Shown here piece after piece: positions 51,269-60,158 of a stretch of 64,000 nt of DNA. The stretch lies in assembly GCF_040567655.1 (NCBI RefSeq), contig NZ_JBEXAC010000001.1:1364001-1428000 (forward strand). The letters run 5' to 3'. A program made the translations under genes and the position numbers. Under the pieces are notes generated by a model. The model had not been told where the DNA came from, made no database searches, and worked only from the letters and a program-made list of their open reading frames with translations. How positions within the stretch are numbered: position 1 is the stretch's first letter; each line of letters begins with the position of its first letter. The DNA comes from Chitinophaga sp. H8 (GTDB lineage Bacteria > Bacteroidota > Bacteroidia > Chitinophagales > Chitinophagaceae).

Positions 51269-53203
51269 ATGAAATGGCTGAGAAATATATTTAAGAAGTC
51301 CCCAGAATGGATCAGTGAAGAAGAGCGGCTGCAGGTGATAGAAAAATCCAGTAAGCAGGTATCACGTGGGGTGTTTTTTGCAACCATCATTATCATCACT
51401 TCTTTTTTACCGGTATTTATGCTTACCGGCCAGGAAGGGAAGTTGTTTCACCCGCTGGCATTCACCAAAACATTTATCATGATTGTGGATGCCATCCTGG
51501 TGATCACGCTGGCACCGGTGCTGATCTCTTTCTTTATGAAAGGGAAGTTCAGGCCGGACAATGCCAACCCGGTGAACAGGATACTGGAGCGGATTTACGA
51601 GCCTATTATTAAAACGGTATTGAAGTGGCGGAAAACAACGATCGCTATCAATATCCTGGCGCTGGTGATTACTATCCCATTGCTGAAAAGCTTGGGAAGT
51701 GAATTTATGCCGCCACTGGATGAACAAAGTATTTTGTTTATGCCAGTAACGTTGCCTGATATTTCCAATGCAGAGGCCAAGCGGATCTTACAGGTGCAGG
51801 ACAAGATCATTAAATCTGTTCCTGAAGTAGATAAGGTGCTGGGCAAGGCTGGTCGTGCCAATACCGCTACAGATAACTCGCCCATCAGTATGATTGAAAC
51901 AATTATTATGCTGAAACCTAAATCCCAATGGCGGGAAGGGAAAACCAAGAAAGATATCATTAATGAACTGGATGCCAAGCTGCAGATACCTGGTGTGGTA
52001 AATGGCTGGACACAGCCTATCATCAACCGTATTAACATGCTGGCTACCGGTATTCGTACAGACGTAGGTGTAAAAGTATACGGACAGAACCTGGATACCA
52101 TTGCTGCCGTATCTGAGCGGGTGAAGAAGGCGCTGGAGGGAACCAACGGTGTGATGGACCTGTATGTAGAGCCTGTAACTGGTGGCAAGTACCTGGATAT
52201 TGATGTGCGCAGGGCTGATCTGGCCCGTTATGGCCTTAGCGTGGACGATGTGAACCAAACGGTGGAAACTGCATTGGGTGGTGCGCCTATCGGCAATACC
52301 ATTGAAGGACGGCAACGGTTCTCTATCAGTGTGCGGCTGGCACAGGACTATCGCAATAGTGTGGAAGGGATTAAACGTATCCCTATCATGTCGGCTACTG
52401 CTGGTGAGGTGCCTTTGTCCTCCGTCGCAGATGTGAAATTTGAGGATGGTCCGCCGATGATCACTTCTGAAAATGCGATGCTGCGGGGCGCGGTGTTGTT
52501 TAATGTGCGGGGGCGTGACCTGGGCAGTACCGTAAAAGAAGCGATCGGTAAGATGAACGAAGCAAAAGGGATTCTGCCACAGGGGTATTACCTGGAGTGG
52601 AGCGGACAATATGAAAACCTGATACGTGGACAGCAAACGCTGTTATGGATTGCACCGGTGGTGCTGGTCATCATTTTCTTCTCTCTGTATTTCGCATTTA
52701 ACTCCATCCGGGAAGCATTTCTAAGCCTGATCACGGTGCCTTTTGCACTGATAGGGGGAGCTTACATGATCTACTTCTGGGGAGTGAACCTGTCTGTTGC
52801 GGTGGCAGTAGGCTTTATCGCCTTGTTTGGGATAGCGGTGGAAACAGGTATTGTGATGGTGATTTATCTCAATGATGCTATGCAGCAGCTGGTAAAACAA
52901 AAAGGCAATTCGGCGGCCACGATTACCAAGGAAGATCTGCGGGTGCATGTGATCTATGGCGCTGCCAAGCGGTTACGTCCCAAGCTGATGACCGTATGTG
53001 TGTCATTATTCGGACTGGTACCGGTATTGTGGGCCAGCGGAGTAGGTACAGACGTTATGCAACCTATCGTATTACCTATGATTGGCGGGGTGCTCACTTC
53101 TTCCACACATATCCTGCTGGTAACGCCGCTGATCTTTTTAATGTCAAAAGAATATGAATTACGCAAGTACGGAAAATTAGAAATACATGAAGTACATCAC
53201 TAA
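51269..53203 (+). CDS. cusA: CusA/CzcA-type RND efflux permease, C-terminal half
   Basis: 644 residues, MKWLRNIFKKSPEWISEEERLQVIEKS, continuing exactly where the previous ORF stops: loop, TM5-TM6 (SRGVFFATIIIITSFLPVFMLTGQEGKLFHPLAFTKTF), TM7, the second porter half (GSEFMPPLDEQSILFMPVT, GIRTDVGVKVYG, EGRQRFSISVRLAQDYR) and TM8-TM12 ending HILLVTPLIFLMSKEYELRK. The two halves together give about 1070 residues, the normal CusA size. One extra base at about 51264 would fuse them. Either a true two-subunit pump or a recent frameshift. It overlaps the cusC start by 17 bases. Confidence 0.88.
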   Translation: MKWLRNIFKKSPEWISEEERLQVIEKSSKQVSRGVFFATIIIITSFLPVFMLTGQEGKLFHPLAFTKTFIMIVDAILVITLAPVLISFFMKGKFRPDNANPVNRILERIYEPIIKTVLKWRKTTIAINILALVITIPLLKSLGSEFMPPLDEQSILFMPVTLPDISNAEAKRILQVQDKIIKSVPEVDKVLGKAGRANTATDNSPISMIETIIMLKPKSQWREGKTKKDIINELDAKLQIPGVVNGWTQPIINRINMLATGIRTDVGVKVYGQNLDTIAAVSERVKKALEGTNGVMDLYVEPVTGGKYLDIDVRRADLARYGLSVDDVNQTVETALGGAPIGNTIEGRQRFSISVRLAQDYRNSVEGIKRIPIMSATAGEVPLSSVADVKFEDGPPMITSENAMLRGAVLFNVRGRDLGSTVKEAIGKMNEAKGILPQGYYLEWSGQYENLIRGQQTLLWIAPVVLVIIFFSLYFAFNSIREAFLSLITVPFALIGGAYMIYFWGVNLSVAVAVGFIALFGIAVETGIVMVIYLNDAMQQLVKQKGNSAATITKEDLRVHVIYGAAKRLRPKLMTVCVSLFGLVPVLWASGVGTDVMQPIVLPMIGGVLTSSTHILLVTPLIFLMSKEYELRKYGKLEIHEVHH

Positions 53204-54440
53204 ATATATTATCGGGATGCTGCTGTTGGCACCGGTGCCATTGCTGGCGCAGGAAGTGCCGGTGATTCCATTGGACAGCATCCTGCAAAGGATTGACAGG
53301 AATAATGTTTTGCTGCAATCCTATGCCCTAAAAGCAGAAAGCTATAAATACAATGCGGAGGCTGCTACCGCCTGGATGGCGCCGATGGTAGGGGTAGGAA
53401 CTTTTATGACGCCTTACCCCGGTCAAAAGCTGATGGATGACAGAGACAAAGGAAGTATCATGCTGCAGCTGGAGCAGGATATCCCTAACCCGGCCAAACT
53501 TCAGGCCAAGAAGCGCTACCTCGCTTCCCAGGGCAATGTGGAACTGGCCACCAGAGACATTACCGTCAATGAATTTAAAGCGCAGGCCAAGCGTCTTTAT
53601 TTTAACTGGCTGGTGGCCAGGCAACGTATTGCTGTGCTGCAGGAGAATGAAAAGATCATGGTGACGATGAAGAAAATTGAAGAGATCAGGTATCCTTATA
53701 ACCAATCCCAGCTGAGCGGTGTATACAAAGCCAATGCAAAGATTGAAGACAACCGCAACATGATCCGTATGCAGGAAGGTACCATTGCGAAAGCCAGATC
53801 GTGGCTCAACAGTTTGATGAATGCGCGGGGTAATCAGCCTTTTGAAATAGATACGACTTATGAGCCTGTGTTTGAAACAGCGTCTTCTTACGACACCGCT
53901 GCACTGGCATTGGTGAGAAAGGATGTATTTAAGATGGATGAAACCATCCGGTCTATGCAACTGAATGTGGAAAGTATGAAGCGGGATAAGAAGCCTGATT
54001 TTAAAGTGCGCTTTGATCATATGTCGCCATTGGGCAATATGATGCCAAAGGCTTACAGCGCCATGGGTATGATCAGTATCCCTATTGCACCCTGGTCGTC
54101 TAAGATGTATAAGTCTGGTATTAAAGCCATGCAGTACGAAGTACAGGCCATGGAAAAGGAAAGGGCTGCTATGCTGCAGGAAACACAGGGGATGCTGTAT
54201 GGTATGCAGTATGAAGTACAATCCATGCAAAAGCGTATTGCCGCTATGGAAGACAAGATCATCCCTGCACTGCAGCAAACACTGGATGCTAATTTTCTGA
54301 ACTATCAGGAAAACAAGCTGGCATTAACCAATGTCATTGATTCCTGGGAAGCGCTGACGATGATGCAGTCGGATGTACTGGATGAAAAATTGAAACTCTA
54401 CGAAATGATAGTGGATTATGAGAAACAGTTATATCGTTAA
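53187..54440 (+). CDS. cusC: TolC-family outer-membrane efflux protein (CusC-like)
   Basis: 417 residues with a signal peptide ([16 protein letters not shown]). Long helical repeats of the OEP family ([77 protein letters not shown]) with unusually many Met, which fits a copper/silver channel. It forms the trimeric outer-membrane tunnel of the pump. It overlaps both cusA (17 bases) and the first adaptor (23 bases), so translation is coupled. Confidence 0.88.
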   Translation: MKYITKYIIGMLLLAPVPLLAQEVPVIPLDSILQRIDRNNVLLQSYALKAESYKYNAEAATAWMAPMVGVGTFMTPYPGQKLMDDRDKGSIMLQLEQDIPNPAKLQAKKRYLASQGNVELATRDITVNEFKAQAKRLYFNWLVARQRIAVLQENEKIMVTMKKIEEIRYPYNQSQLSGVYKANAKIEDNRNMIRMQEGTIAKARSWLNSLMNARGNQPFEIDTTYEPVFETASSYDTAALALVRKDVFKMDETIRSMQLNVESMKRDKKPDFKVRFDHMSPLGNMMPKAYSAMGMISIPIAPWSSKMYKSGIKAMQYEVQAMEKERAAMLQETQGMLYGMQYEVQSMQKRIAAMEDKIIPALQQTLDANFLNYQENKLALTNVIDSWEALTMMQSDVLDEKLKLYEMIVDYEKQLYR

Positions 54441-55737
54441 TATCATGCTGGGCATGTCCATTGCCTTATTTGGACTGGTAGCCTGTAAAAGCAAACCCGA
54501 TAAGCATACACATACCGGTCAGGAAGCAGGGACATTATACACCTGCCCGATGCATCCGGAAGTGGTCAAAGATAAGCCAGGAAAATGCCCTATATGCGGT
54601 ATGAACCTGGTATCCAAAGAAGATAATAAAGAACTGGTAGTAGATAGTAGTATTTCGAGGTTGACAAAGCCAGTAAATGCGCAGGTCATCGCTGCTGTTC
54701 CTGCTATTATGCCCGAAGGAGGTACCCGTATTTATTCCTCTGCAGTGAATGGGGTGATCACCTATGATACCCGTCAGCAAACCAGTATTGCCAGCCGGGT
54801 AAGCGGCCGGATTGAAAAACTATTGATCAAGTATAATTACCAGCCGGTGCGGAAAGGGCAGCTAATTATGGAGGTGTATTCACCTGATCTGGCAGCAGCA
54901 CAACGGGAGTTGCTGTTCATTGCACGAAACGGAGGAGATATGCTTGACCGCGCCAAACAACGTTTGCAGTTGCTGGGCATGGCATCCGGACAGATTGAGC
55001 AGGTGTTGAAAACGGGTAATATTATTTACCGGATACCGGTATATAGTAACAGTGATGGGTATATTTTAGAGAAGACTGCGGCAGCTTCAGCGTTATCAGC
55101 CATGACGCCTGCTGCTGCACCTTCTTCCGGTGGTGATGGGATGAGTGGTATGGAAGGAGGCGCATCTGCTGCCCCGGCAGTCAGTGCGCCGGCAGCACCT
55201 GCTGCTACACCGGTATTGTTACGGGAAGGGCAGTATGTAAGCGCCGGACAATCCCTGTTTACCATCTACCAGGCAGGTAATCTGGTGGCAGAGTTTGCTT
55301 TCCCTTCTCAACTGGCGGCCAATATTAAACGCGGGCAGAAAATATTGTTTTATCCTACCGATCATAAGGAGGCGATGCAAACCGGTAACATTGGTTTAAT
55401 AGAACCTGTTTTCCGAAATGGGCAAAACTTTATGCTGGCACGCATATACCTGGCTCGCAATGATTTCCGGGTAGGGCAGTTGGTAAGTGGCAGCATCCCC
55501 ATTGTTTACGCAGGAGGATGGTGGCTGCCTAAAAAAGCAGTCTGGCGCTTAGGCAGTAAATCCCTGGTGTTTAAACAGGAAAATGGGATGTACGTGCCGG
55601 TGGAAATCACCACCGGAGCTGAGGCCGGGGAGGTGATACAGGTGGATAGTACGGCCAGCAGCTGGAAGGTAGCAGCCAATGCAGCTTATCTGGTAGATAG
55701 CGAGAGTTTTATCAAAACAAATCATGGAGTGAAATAA
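54418..55737 (+). CDS. cusB: CusB-like RND adaptor with heavy-metal-binding domain
   Basis: 439 residues, lipoprotein signal ending LFGLVAC. A short heavy-metal-binding domain (41-65: [20 protein letters not shown] then GMNLV), then the membrane-fusion core ([57 protein letters not shown]). An Ala/Pro/Gly/Met-rich insertion of about 40 residues (about 222-265, with [20 protein letters not shown]) interrupts the lipoyl-like part and is not usual for CusB. It links CusA and CusC in the periplasm and hands over metal. Overlaps cusC. Confidence 0.9.
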   Translation: MRNSYIVNIMLGMSIALFGLVACKSKPDKHTHTGQEAGTLYTCPMHPEVVKDKPGKCPICGMNLVSKEDNKELVVDSSISRLTKPVNAQVIAAVPAIMPEGGTRIYSSAVNGVITYDTRQQTSIASRVSGRIEKLLIKYNYQPVRKGQLIMEVYSPDLAAAQRELLFIARNGGDMLDRAKQRLQLLGMASGQIEQVLKTGNIIYRIPVYSNSDGYILEKTAAASALSAMTPAAAPSSGGDGMSGMEGGASAAPAVSAPAAPAATPVLLREGQYVSAGQSLFTIYQAGNLVAEFAFPSQLAANIKRGQKILFYPTDHKEAMQTGNIGLIEPVFRNGQNFMLARIYLARNDFRVGQLVSGSIPIVYAGGWWLPKKAVWRLGSKSLVFKQENGMYVPVEITTGAEAGEVIQVDSTASSWKVAANAAYLVDSESFIKTNHGVK

Positions 55738-55744
55738 CAGCGAT

Positions 55745-56959
55745 ATGGAAAGAAAAGCATTCATCAAAAAAGTAGCCCTGGTTTCGCTGGTACCGGGCTT
55801 GTTCCTGGCAGCGTGTAAAGAAACAGCTAAAAAAGGGGGGGAGGCAGCGAAGGAACAAACTTATACCTGTCCGATGCATCCGCAGATAGTACAGAATCAT
55901 CCGGGCACCTGCCCGATCTGTGCCATGGACCTGGTACCATTTGATAAAAACAATAAAGATGCCGCACTGACGCTGGGAGAAAGCCAGATAGCGCTGGCTA
56001 ATATCACTACTATCACAGTAGGTACCGGTGCGTTGTCCAACTTCAAGCAGCTGAACGGCCGACTGGTAACCGACCCGGAAAAAACAGCCGTTATTTCCAG
56101 CAGGGTGCCGGGCAGGGTAGAGGTGCTGTACATTAAAGAAACAGGGGTGAAGGTGACGAAAGGCCAGCCTTTGTACAAGATTTATTCGGAGCAGCTGGCC
56201 ACGTTGCAACAGGAATACCTGCTGGCAGCAGCACAGGTAAAACAATTCCCGGAAGATGCCCGTTTCCGGCAGATAGCAGTGGCCGCACGTCAGAAACTGG
56301 TATTATATGATCAGTCTGACGCACAGATCAACGCGTTGCTGCAATCACAGAAAGTGAATCCCTATGTTACCTACCCCGCTACGGTAAGCGGCATCGTGTC
56401 GGAGCTGTCTGTATCAGAAGGGCAATATGTATCTGAAGGGGGGGCGGTCATGCGTTTGGAGGGGTATCATCAGCTGTGGGTAGAGGCCGATGTATATCCT
56501 GCAGAAGCTGCTGCGGTGAAGGTGGGGCAATCCGTAAAGGTAATGGTGGCCGGCTATGAAAATGAGCCTCAGCAAATGACGGTACAGTTTATTAATCCAG
56601 TATTGCAGAGTGGCAGTCAGCTGATGCAGCTAAGAGGTACAATTGCCAATCCCGACAATCGCTGGCAGCCAGGTATGCAGGCCGTGATATCACTGCCGGT
56701 AAAGAGCAGTGGTGATGTATTGAGCCTGCCGGTAGATGCGGTGATCCGGGATGGGAAAGGTACACATGTGTGGATCGCCCAGGCAGGCGGAAAATTTGCC
56801 CCCCGTATGGTAAAAACAGGTATGGAAAATTTTGATGCAGTAGAGATTACCGAAGGGTTGGAAGAGGGTGATAAAGTAGTGGTTACCGGTGCCTATCTCC
56901 TGTATAGTGAATACATTCTGAAAAAAGGTGCCGATCCGATGGCGGGTATGCAGCATTAA
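55745..56959 (+). CDS. Second RND adaptor with heavy-metal-binding domain
   Basis: 404 residues, lipoprotein-type signal ending LFLAAC. Heavy-metal-binding domain YTCPMHPQIVQNHPGTCPIC then AMDLV (about 39-63), followed by the full membrane-fusion fold (SSRVPGRVEVLYIKETGVKVTKGQPLYKIYSEQL, VNPYVTYPATVSGIVSELSVSEGQYVSEGG, WQPGMQAVISLPV). It lies 7 bp after the first adaptor. Two different adaptors for one pump may assemble as mixed hexamers, or this one may serve as metal donor. Confidence 0.9.
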   Translation: MERKAFIKKVALVSLVPGLFLAACKETAKKGGEAAKEQTYTCPMHPQIVQNHPGTCPICAMDLVPFDKNNKDAALTLGESQIALANITTITVGTGALSNFKQLNGRLVTDPEKTAVISSRVPGRVEVLYIKETGVKVTKGQPLYKIYSEQLATLQQEYLLAAAQVKQFPEDARFRQIAVAARQKLVLYDQSDAQINALLQSQKVNPYVTYPATVSGIVSELSVSEGQYVSEGGAVMRLEGYHQLWVEADVYPAEAAAVKVGQSVKVMVAGYENEPQQMTVQFINPVLQSGSQLMQLRGTIANPDNRWQPGMQAVISLPVKSSGDVLSLPVDAVIRDGKGTHVWIAQAGGKFAPRMVKTGMENFDAVEITEGLEEGDKVVVTGAYLLYSEYILKKGADPMAGMQH

Positions 56960-56995
56960 TCTGTGAACACAATTCTTTAATAAAAACTAACACTG

Positions 56996-57559
56996 ATGAA
57001 AAAAATCTTTCAAGTAGCTGTGCCGGTACTGGCAGTTGTTTTGCTCGCAGCATGTGGCGACAACAATACGAATAGTGGTGCTAATGACAGCACCAACCAG
57101 CAAACACATGATCATGCACAGATGGAGGCCACCAATGGCGCCCCCGCAGCAAGTGTGCAATTAAAAGATGATAAGCTGAATGCGGTATACCAGCATTATC
57201 TGCATTTATCAACTGCGCTGGTGAATGGAGATGTAGCGGAGGCAAAGATTGCCAGCAGCGCTATAGAAGCAGGGGCTAAGGAAATAGCAGGAGGGGAAAC
57301 ACTGGTAAGTGCTGCAGGCAAAATAATCAGCGCTACAGATATAGAAGTGCAACGCGAAACGTATTCCACGCTGAGCAATGAGTTTATCGCAATGGTTAAA
57401 AAATCAGGGCTCAGCAGCGGGGCAGTGTATGTTGAATTCTGTCCGATGGCGTTGCATGACAAAGGTGGTTACTGGCTGAGTGTCAGCAAAGAAATTCGCA
57501 ATCCTTATTTCGGAGATAAGATGATGACCTGCGGAGAGGTGAAAGAAACGATTCAGTAA
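56996..57559 (+). CDS. DUF3347 lipoprotein (copper-operon type)
   Basis: 187 residues, lipoprotein signal ending VLLAAC. A His/Asn-rich linker (THDHAQM), then DUF3347: LNAVYQHYLHLSTALVNGDVAEAK, VYVEFCPMALHDKGGYWLS, IRNPYFGDKMMTCGEV. The Cys-Pro-Met and final Cys are typical metal-ligand candidates. Family members sit in cus-type operons and are thought to bind copper in the periplasm. It is 36 bp after the adaptor and paired with a second copy. Confidence 0.85.
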   Translation: MKKIFQVAVPVLAVVLLAACGDNNTNSGANDSTNQQTHDHAQMEATNGAPAASVQLKDDKLNAVYQHYLHLSTALVNGDVAEAKIASSAIEAGAKEIAGGETLVSAAGKIISATDIEVQRETYSTLSNEFIAMVKKSGLSSGAVYVEFCPMALHDKGGYWLSVSKEIRNPYFGDKMMTCGEVKETIQ

Positions 57560-57618
57560 GCGTGGCCATACTTAAACCTACTCACCATTTACTAAACACC
57601 TAGAGATTGAAAACACAA

Positions 57619-58248
57619 ATGAAAACAATTATCGCCGGCGCCCTGATGGTAGCCACTGTTACTTTTACTGCCTGCAACAGCAATACTTCCCAGGAAGGGA
57701 ATGCGCAGGATAGCACTGCTATGGCTGGTCATACAATGACACAGGAAGCAGCATCCGATGACCCTGCTGTAGCAGCGATCCAACCACAGTTTACCCATGT
57801 AGATGCAAAAGTAGCTGCGTCTTTTAAAACGGTGGTGGATGAGTACCTGAAAATTAAAAACGGATTGGCGGCTGATGATGCCAGTGCCACTGCTGCCAGC
57901 GGTGAAGCGATGGTAGCCGCCATGTCAAAGGTAGACCTGTCTTTAATGACCCCTGAACAAAGTGCCCTGTATAAAGAGAATGAAGAAGACCTGCGGGAAC
58001 ATGCCGAACATATCGGAAAAAATGCGGGGGATATAGGTCACCAGCGGGAACATTTTGCAGAGATGAGTGCCGATGTACTAGCATTGGTAAAAGGATTCGG
58101 CGGCGGACAGGTACTATATCATGACCATTGCCCTATGTATAACGATAATAAAGGTGCATCCTGGTTAAGCGAAGTGAAAGACGTGAAGAATCCATACTTC
58201 GGGAGCAAAATGCTTTCCTGCGGTTCAGTAGAAGGAGTGATCAGATAG
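57619..58248 (+). CDS. Second DUF3347 lipoprotein
   Basis: 209 residues from ATG 57619 (MKTIIAGALMVATVTFTAC, lipobox FTAC); an in-frame TTG at 57607 is less likely. Domain: FKTVVDEYLKIKNGLAADDA, QVLYHDHCPMYNDNKGASWLS, VKNPYFGSKMLSCGSV. A longer insert with LREHAEHIGKNAGDIGHQREHF adds His residues not present in the first copy. The same motif order shows a local duplication. It ends before a hairpin. Confidence 0.83.
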   Translation: MKTIIAGALMVATVTFTACNSNTSQEGNAQDSTAMAGHTMTQEAASDDPAVAAIQPQFTHVDAKVAASFKTVVDEYLKIKNGLAADDASATAASGEAMVAAMSKVDLSLMTPEQSALYKENEEDLREHAEHIGKNAGDIGHQREHFAEMSADVLALVKGFGGGQVLYHDHCPMYNDNKGASWLSEVKDVKNPYFGSKMLSCGSVEGVIR

Positions 58249-58265
58249 GACGCGCATTGTTTTCG

Positions 58266-58306
58266 CAAGCCAACCCGTTCATCAGATCATGATGGCGGTT
58301 GGCTTG
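58266..58306 (+). terminator. Hairpin after the cus operon
   Basis: CAAGCCAACC (58266-58275) and GGTTGGCTTG (58297-58306) form a 10-bp perfect stem with a 21-base loop, followed by GTTTTGAG. It lies 18 bases after the second DUF3347 gene and probably ends the transcript. Confidence 0.6.
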
Positions 58307-58341
58307 TGAAGGCAGTTTTGAGTAATCGTTAAAAATACTAT

Positions 58342-58818
58342 ATGCGGGGACTGAAAATCGGACTATTGCTATTGCTGGTTGTTTTTCTGCTGGCACAGTT
58401 TTTTACACCGGCTAAAAACAACGGCCAGGAGGGAGGCAGTGAGGATATCACGCACGTATATGCTGTGCCTGCTGATGTGCAGGTGATGTTAAAAAGTGCT
58501 TGTTATGATTGCCATAGCAATAACACGGCATATCCCTGGTATACTTATGTACAGCCCGTAGGATGGATGATGGCAGCGCACGTCAAAGAAGGTAAAGCCA
58601 CCCTGAATTTTGATACGTATGGTACTTATACGGCCAAGCGGCAGCGGAACAAACTAAAGAGCATCCGGGAACAAATTATAAAAGGCAAGATGCCCCTGAA
58701 GTCCTATACGCTGATGCATGGTTATGCAAAGTTTACGGCAGCACAAAAAGACCGGATTACAAAATGGATAGACAGCACCTTAACCCAAAACAGCGGACCG
58801 GTAAAACCAGCCCGCTGA
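58342..58818 (+). CDS. Haem-binding domain protein (CxxCH), paralogue
   Basis: 158 residues. N-terminal anchor (GLLLLLVVFLLAQFF), then the haem motif CYDCHSNNTAYPWYTYVQPVGWMMAAHVKEGKATLNF of the Haem_bd family. It is a paralogue of the gene at 7578-8075, with which it shares CHSNNT-YPWY and KMPLKSYT/EMPLTSYT. It faces the periplasm with one c-type haem. It lies beyond the cus terminator and converges on the iron-uptake operon; it may be part of either context or separate. Confidence 0.88.
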   Translation: MRGLKIGLLLLLVVFLLAQFFTPAKNNGQEGGSEDITHVYAVPADVQVMLKSACYDCHSNNTAYPWYTYVQPVGWMMAAHVKEGKATLNFDTYGTYTAKRQRNKLKSIREQIIKGKMPLKSYTLMHGYAKFTAAQKDRITKWIDSTLTQNSGPVKPAR

Positions 58819-58930
58819 GTGTATTTGAAGTTGTGATAAAACGAAAGGATGATAGCCGGTAGTTATGCCGTTGGAATAACTGCCTGAGCGTATTGACGAA
58901 GTATTAAAATGCAGTGCTAATACCAGATTC

Positions 58931-60079
58931 TTACGCCATTGATGCGCCAGTTCTAGTAGCTGGTTTTCTTTTGGCAGCGATCGGCTGCTTATTCCTTTTT
59001 CCCCACCACACAAAGAATCCGGTTACCGGTAAACTGGCACAGATAAGGCTGGCCAGGAAATACAGGATCTTGGTGGTAATACCGCCAATAGCCCCTACGT
59101 GCAGGCCATAGTTGGTTCTTGATATCAGGTCGGCCATTTTCAGGTCTGTAATCTTTGCACCGGAGGAAGGTAACATTTCCAGGGTATGCTGATCCAGGTA
59201 AATATCCCGCCAGGTACCATTGATCATGTCCACACATACATAGATAGCATCTTTAGGATCATGAGGCGCAGCTACGATGATCTCGTGTTTATTATAACTG
59301 CCGAGTTCAGTAACACCTTTTCGCCAGGCTTTATCTACCTGGTCTAAACCAGCCACTACGTTAATCTTTGTAGTATCTGAGAATGCGCGTACGCGTGGAG
59401 GCCTGCTTTCGCCTCCCGAGCTTACCCAGAATACCCCGTTGGATAACCAGCCAAAGCACATCAGCAAAGCGGTGAAAGCGATAATAGCGGCTACAATCAG
59501 GGAGTAGAATCCCAGTACATTATGGAGATCGTAATTCAGCCGTTTAAACCGTGCATTCCATTTTATTTTGAAGCTCTTATCCTTGTTGGCTTTGCTCCAT
59601 TTTTTAGGCCACCAGAGGATAATGCCACTGATCAGCAAAAAGAAGAAGATGAAAGTACCCCATGCAGTAACATGATGGCCAATTTCCTGTGGCAGCCATA
59701 ACCACACATGCCCGTCCAGCATTACATGGAAAAAGTCTTCATGATCCCGGATAGCGGTTACTTCTGCCGTATAAGGATTCACGTATACCACAGAATCTGA
59801 ATTTTCGATGCTTACTTTTGCTGTTCTTCCTTCGCCGCCATACCAAACAGAATTGGCTTCCAGTCCCGGAAGGGCTGCCTGTGCGCTCTGAAACAAAACA
59901 GAGGGGGGCAGCTGAGGGGTACCTGCCGGTGCTTTGGCATGTAGCCATGGTGAGATAAGTGGTTTGATCTCATGCTCAAATACCAGTATACAACCGGTAA
60001 TGCTCATAATAAATACGATAATCCCCGATATCAAACCGAGCCATAAATGCAACCAGGCGTTTATTTTCTTAAAACTCAT
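58931..60079 (-). CDS. PepSY-associated TM-helix protein (XusC-like)
   Basis: 382 residues with about four TM segments (WLHLWLGLISGIIVFIMSITGCILVF, WGTFIFFFLLISGIILWW, YSLIVAAIIAFTALLMCFGWL, ILYFLASLICASLPVTGFFVWWG) and large periplasmic loops. PepSY_TM family: HEDFFHVMLDGHVWLWLP, NYDLHNVLGFY, NYGLHVGAIGG; the conserved His residues in TM helices suit haem or iron handling. Members act as inner-membrane ferric-siderophore reductases or transporters. Last gene of the minus-strand iron operon, 79 bp after the DUF4374 gene. The layout matches XusC. Confidence 0.85.
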   Translation of the reverse strand: MSFKKINAWLHLWLGLISGIIVFIMSITGCILVFEHEIKPLISPWLHAKAPAGTPQLPPSVLFQSAQAALPGLEANSVWYGGEGRTAKVSIENSDSVVYVNPYTAEVTAIRDHEDFFHVMLDGHVWLWLPQEIGHHVTAWGTFIFFFLLISGIILWWPKKWSKANKDKSFKIKWNARFKRLNYDLHNVLGFYSLIVAAIIAFTALLMCFGWLSNGVFWVSSGGESRPPRVRAFSDTTKINVVAGLDQVDKAWRKGVTELGSYNKHEIIVAAPHDPKDAIYVCVDMINGTWRDIYLDQHTLEMLPSSGAKITDLKMADLISRTNYGLHVGAIGGITTKILYFLASLICASLPVTGFFVWWGKRNKQPIAAKRKPATRTGASMA

Positions 60080-60158
60080 ATCCTATACGATCTTCTTCCA
60101 ATGATGAATGTTGTAATCAGTCTGTTGTATCCTTTACTAATAGGCTGCTTAAAACAGG

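Noticed and set aside
51788..52636. 282-codon minus-strand ORF antisense to cusA
   Set aside because: It mirrors a well-matched RND coding region and has no recognisable domain or start context.
53328..54278. 316-codon minus-strand ORF antisense to cusC
   Set aside because: It is a shadow of the CusC helical repeats, with His/Leu/Arg-rich unordered composition and no family features.
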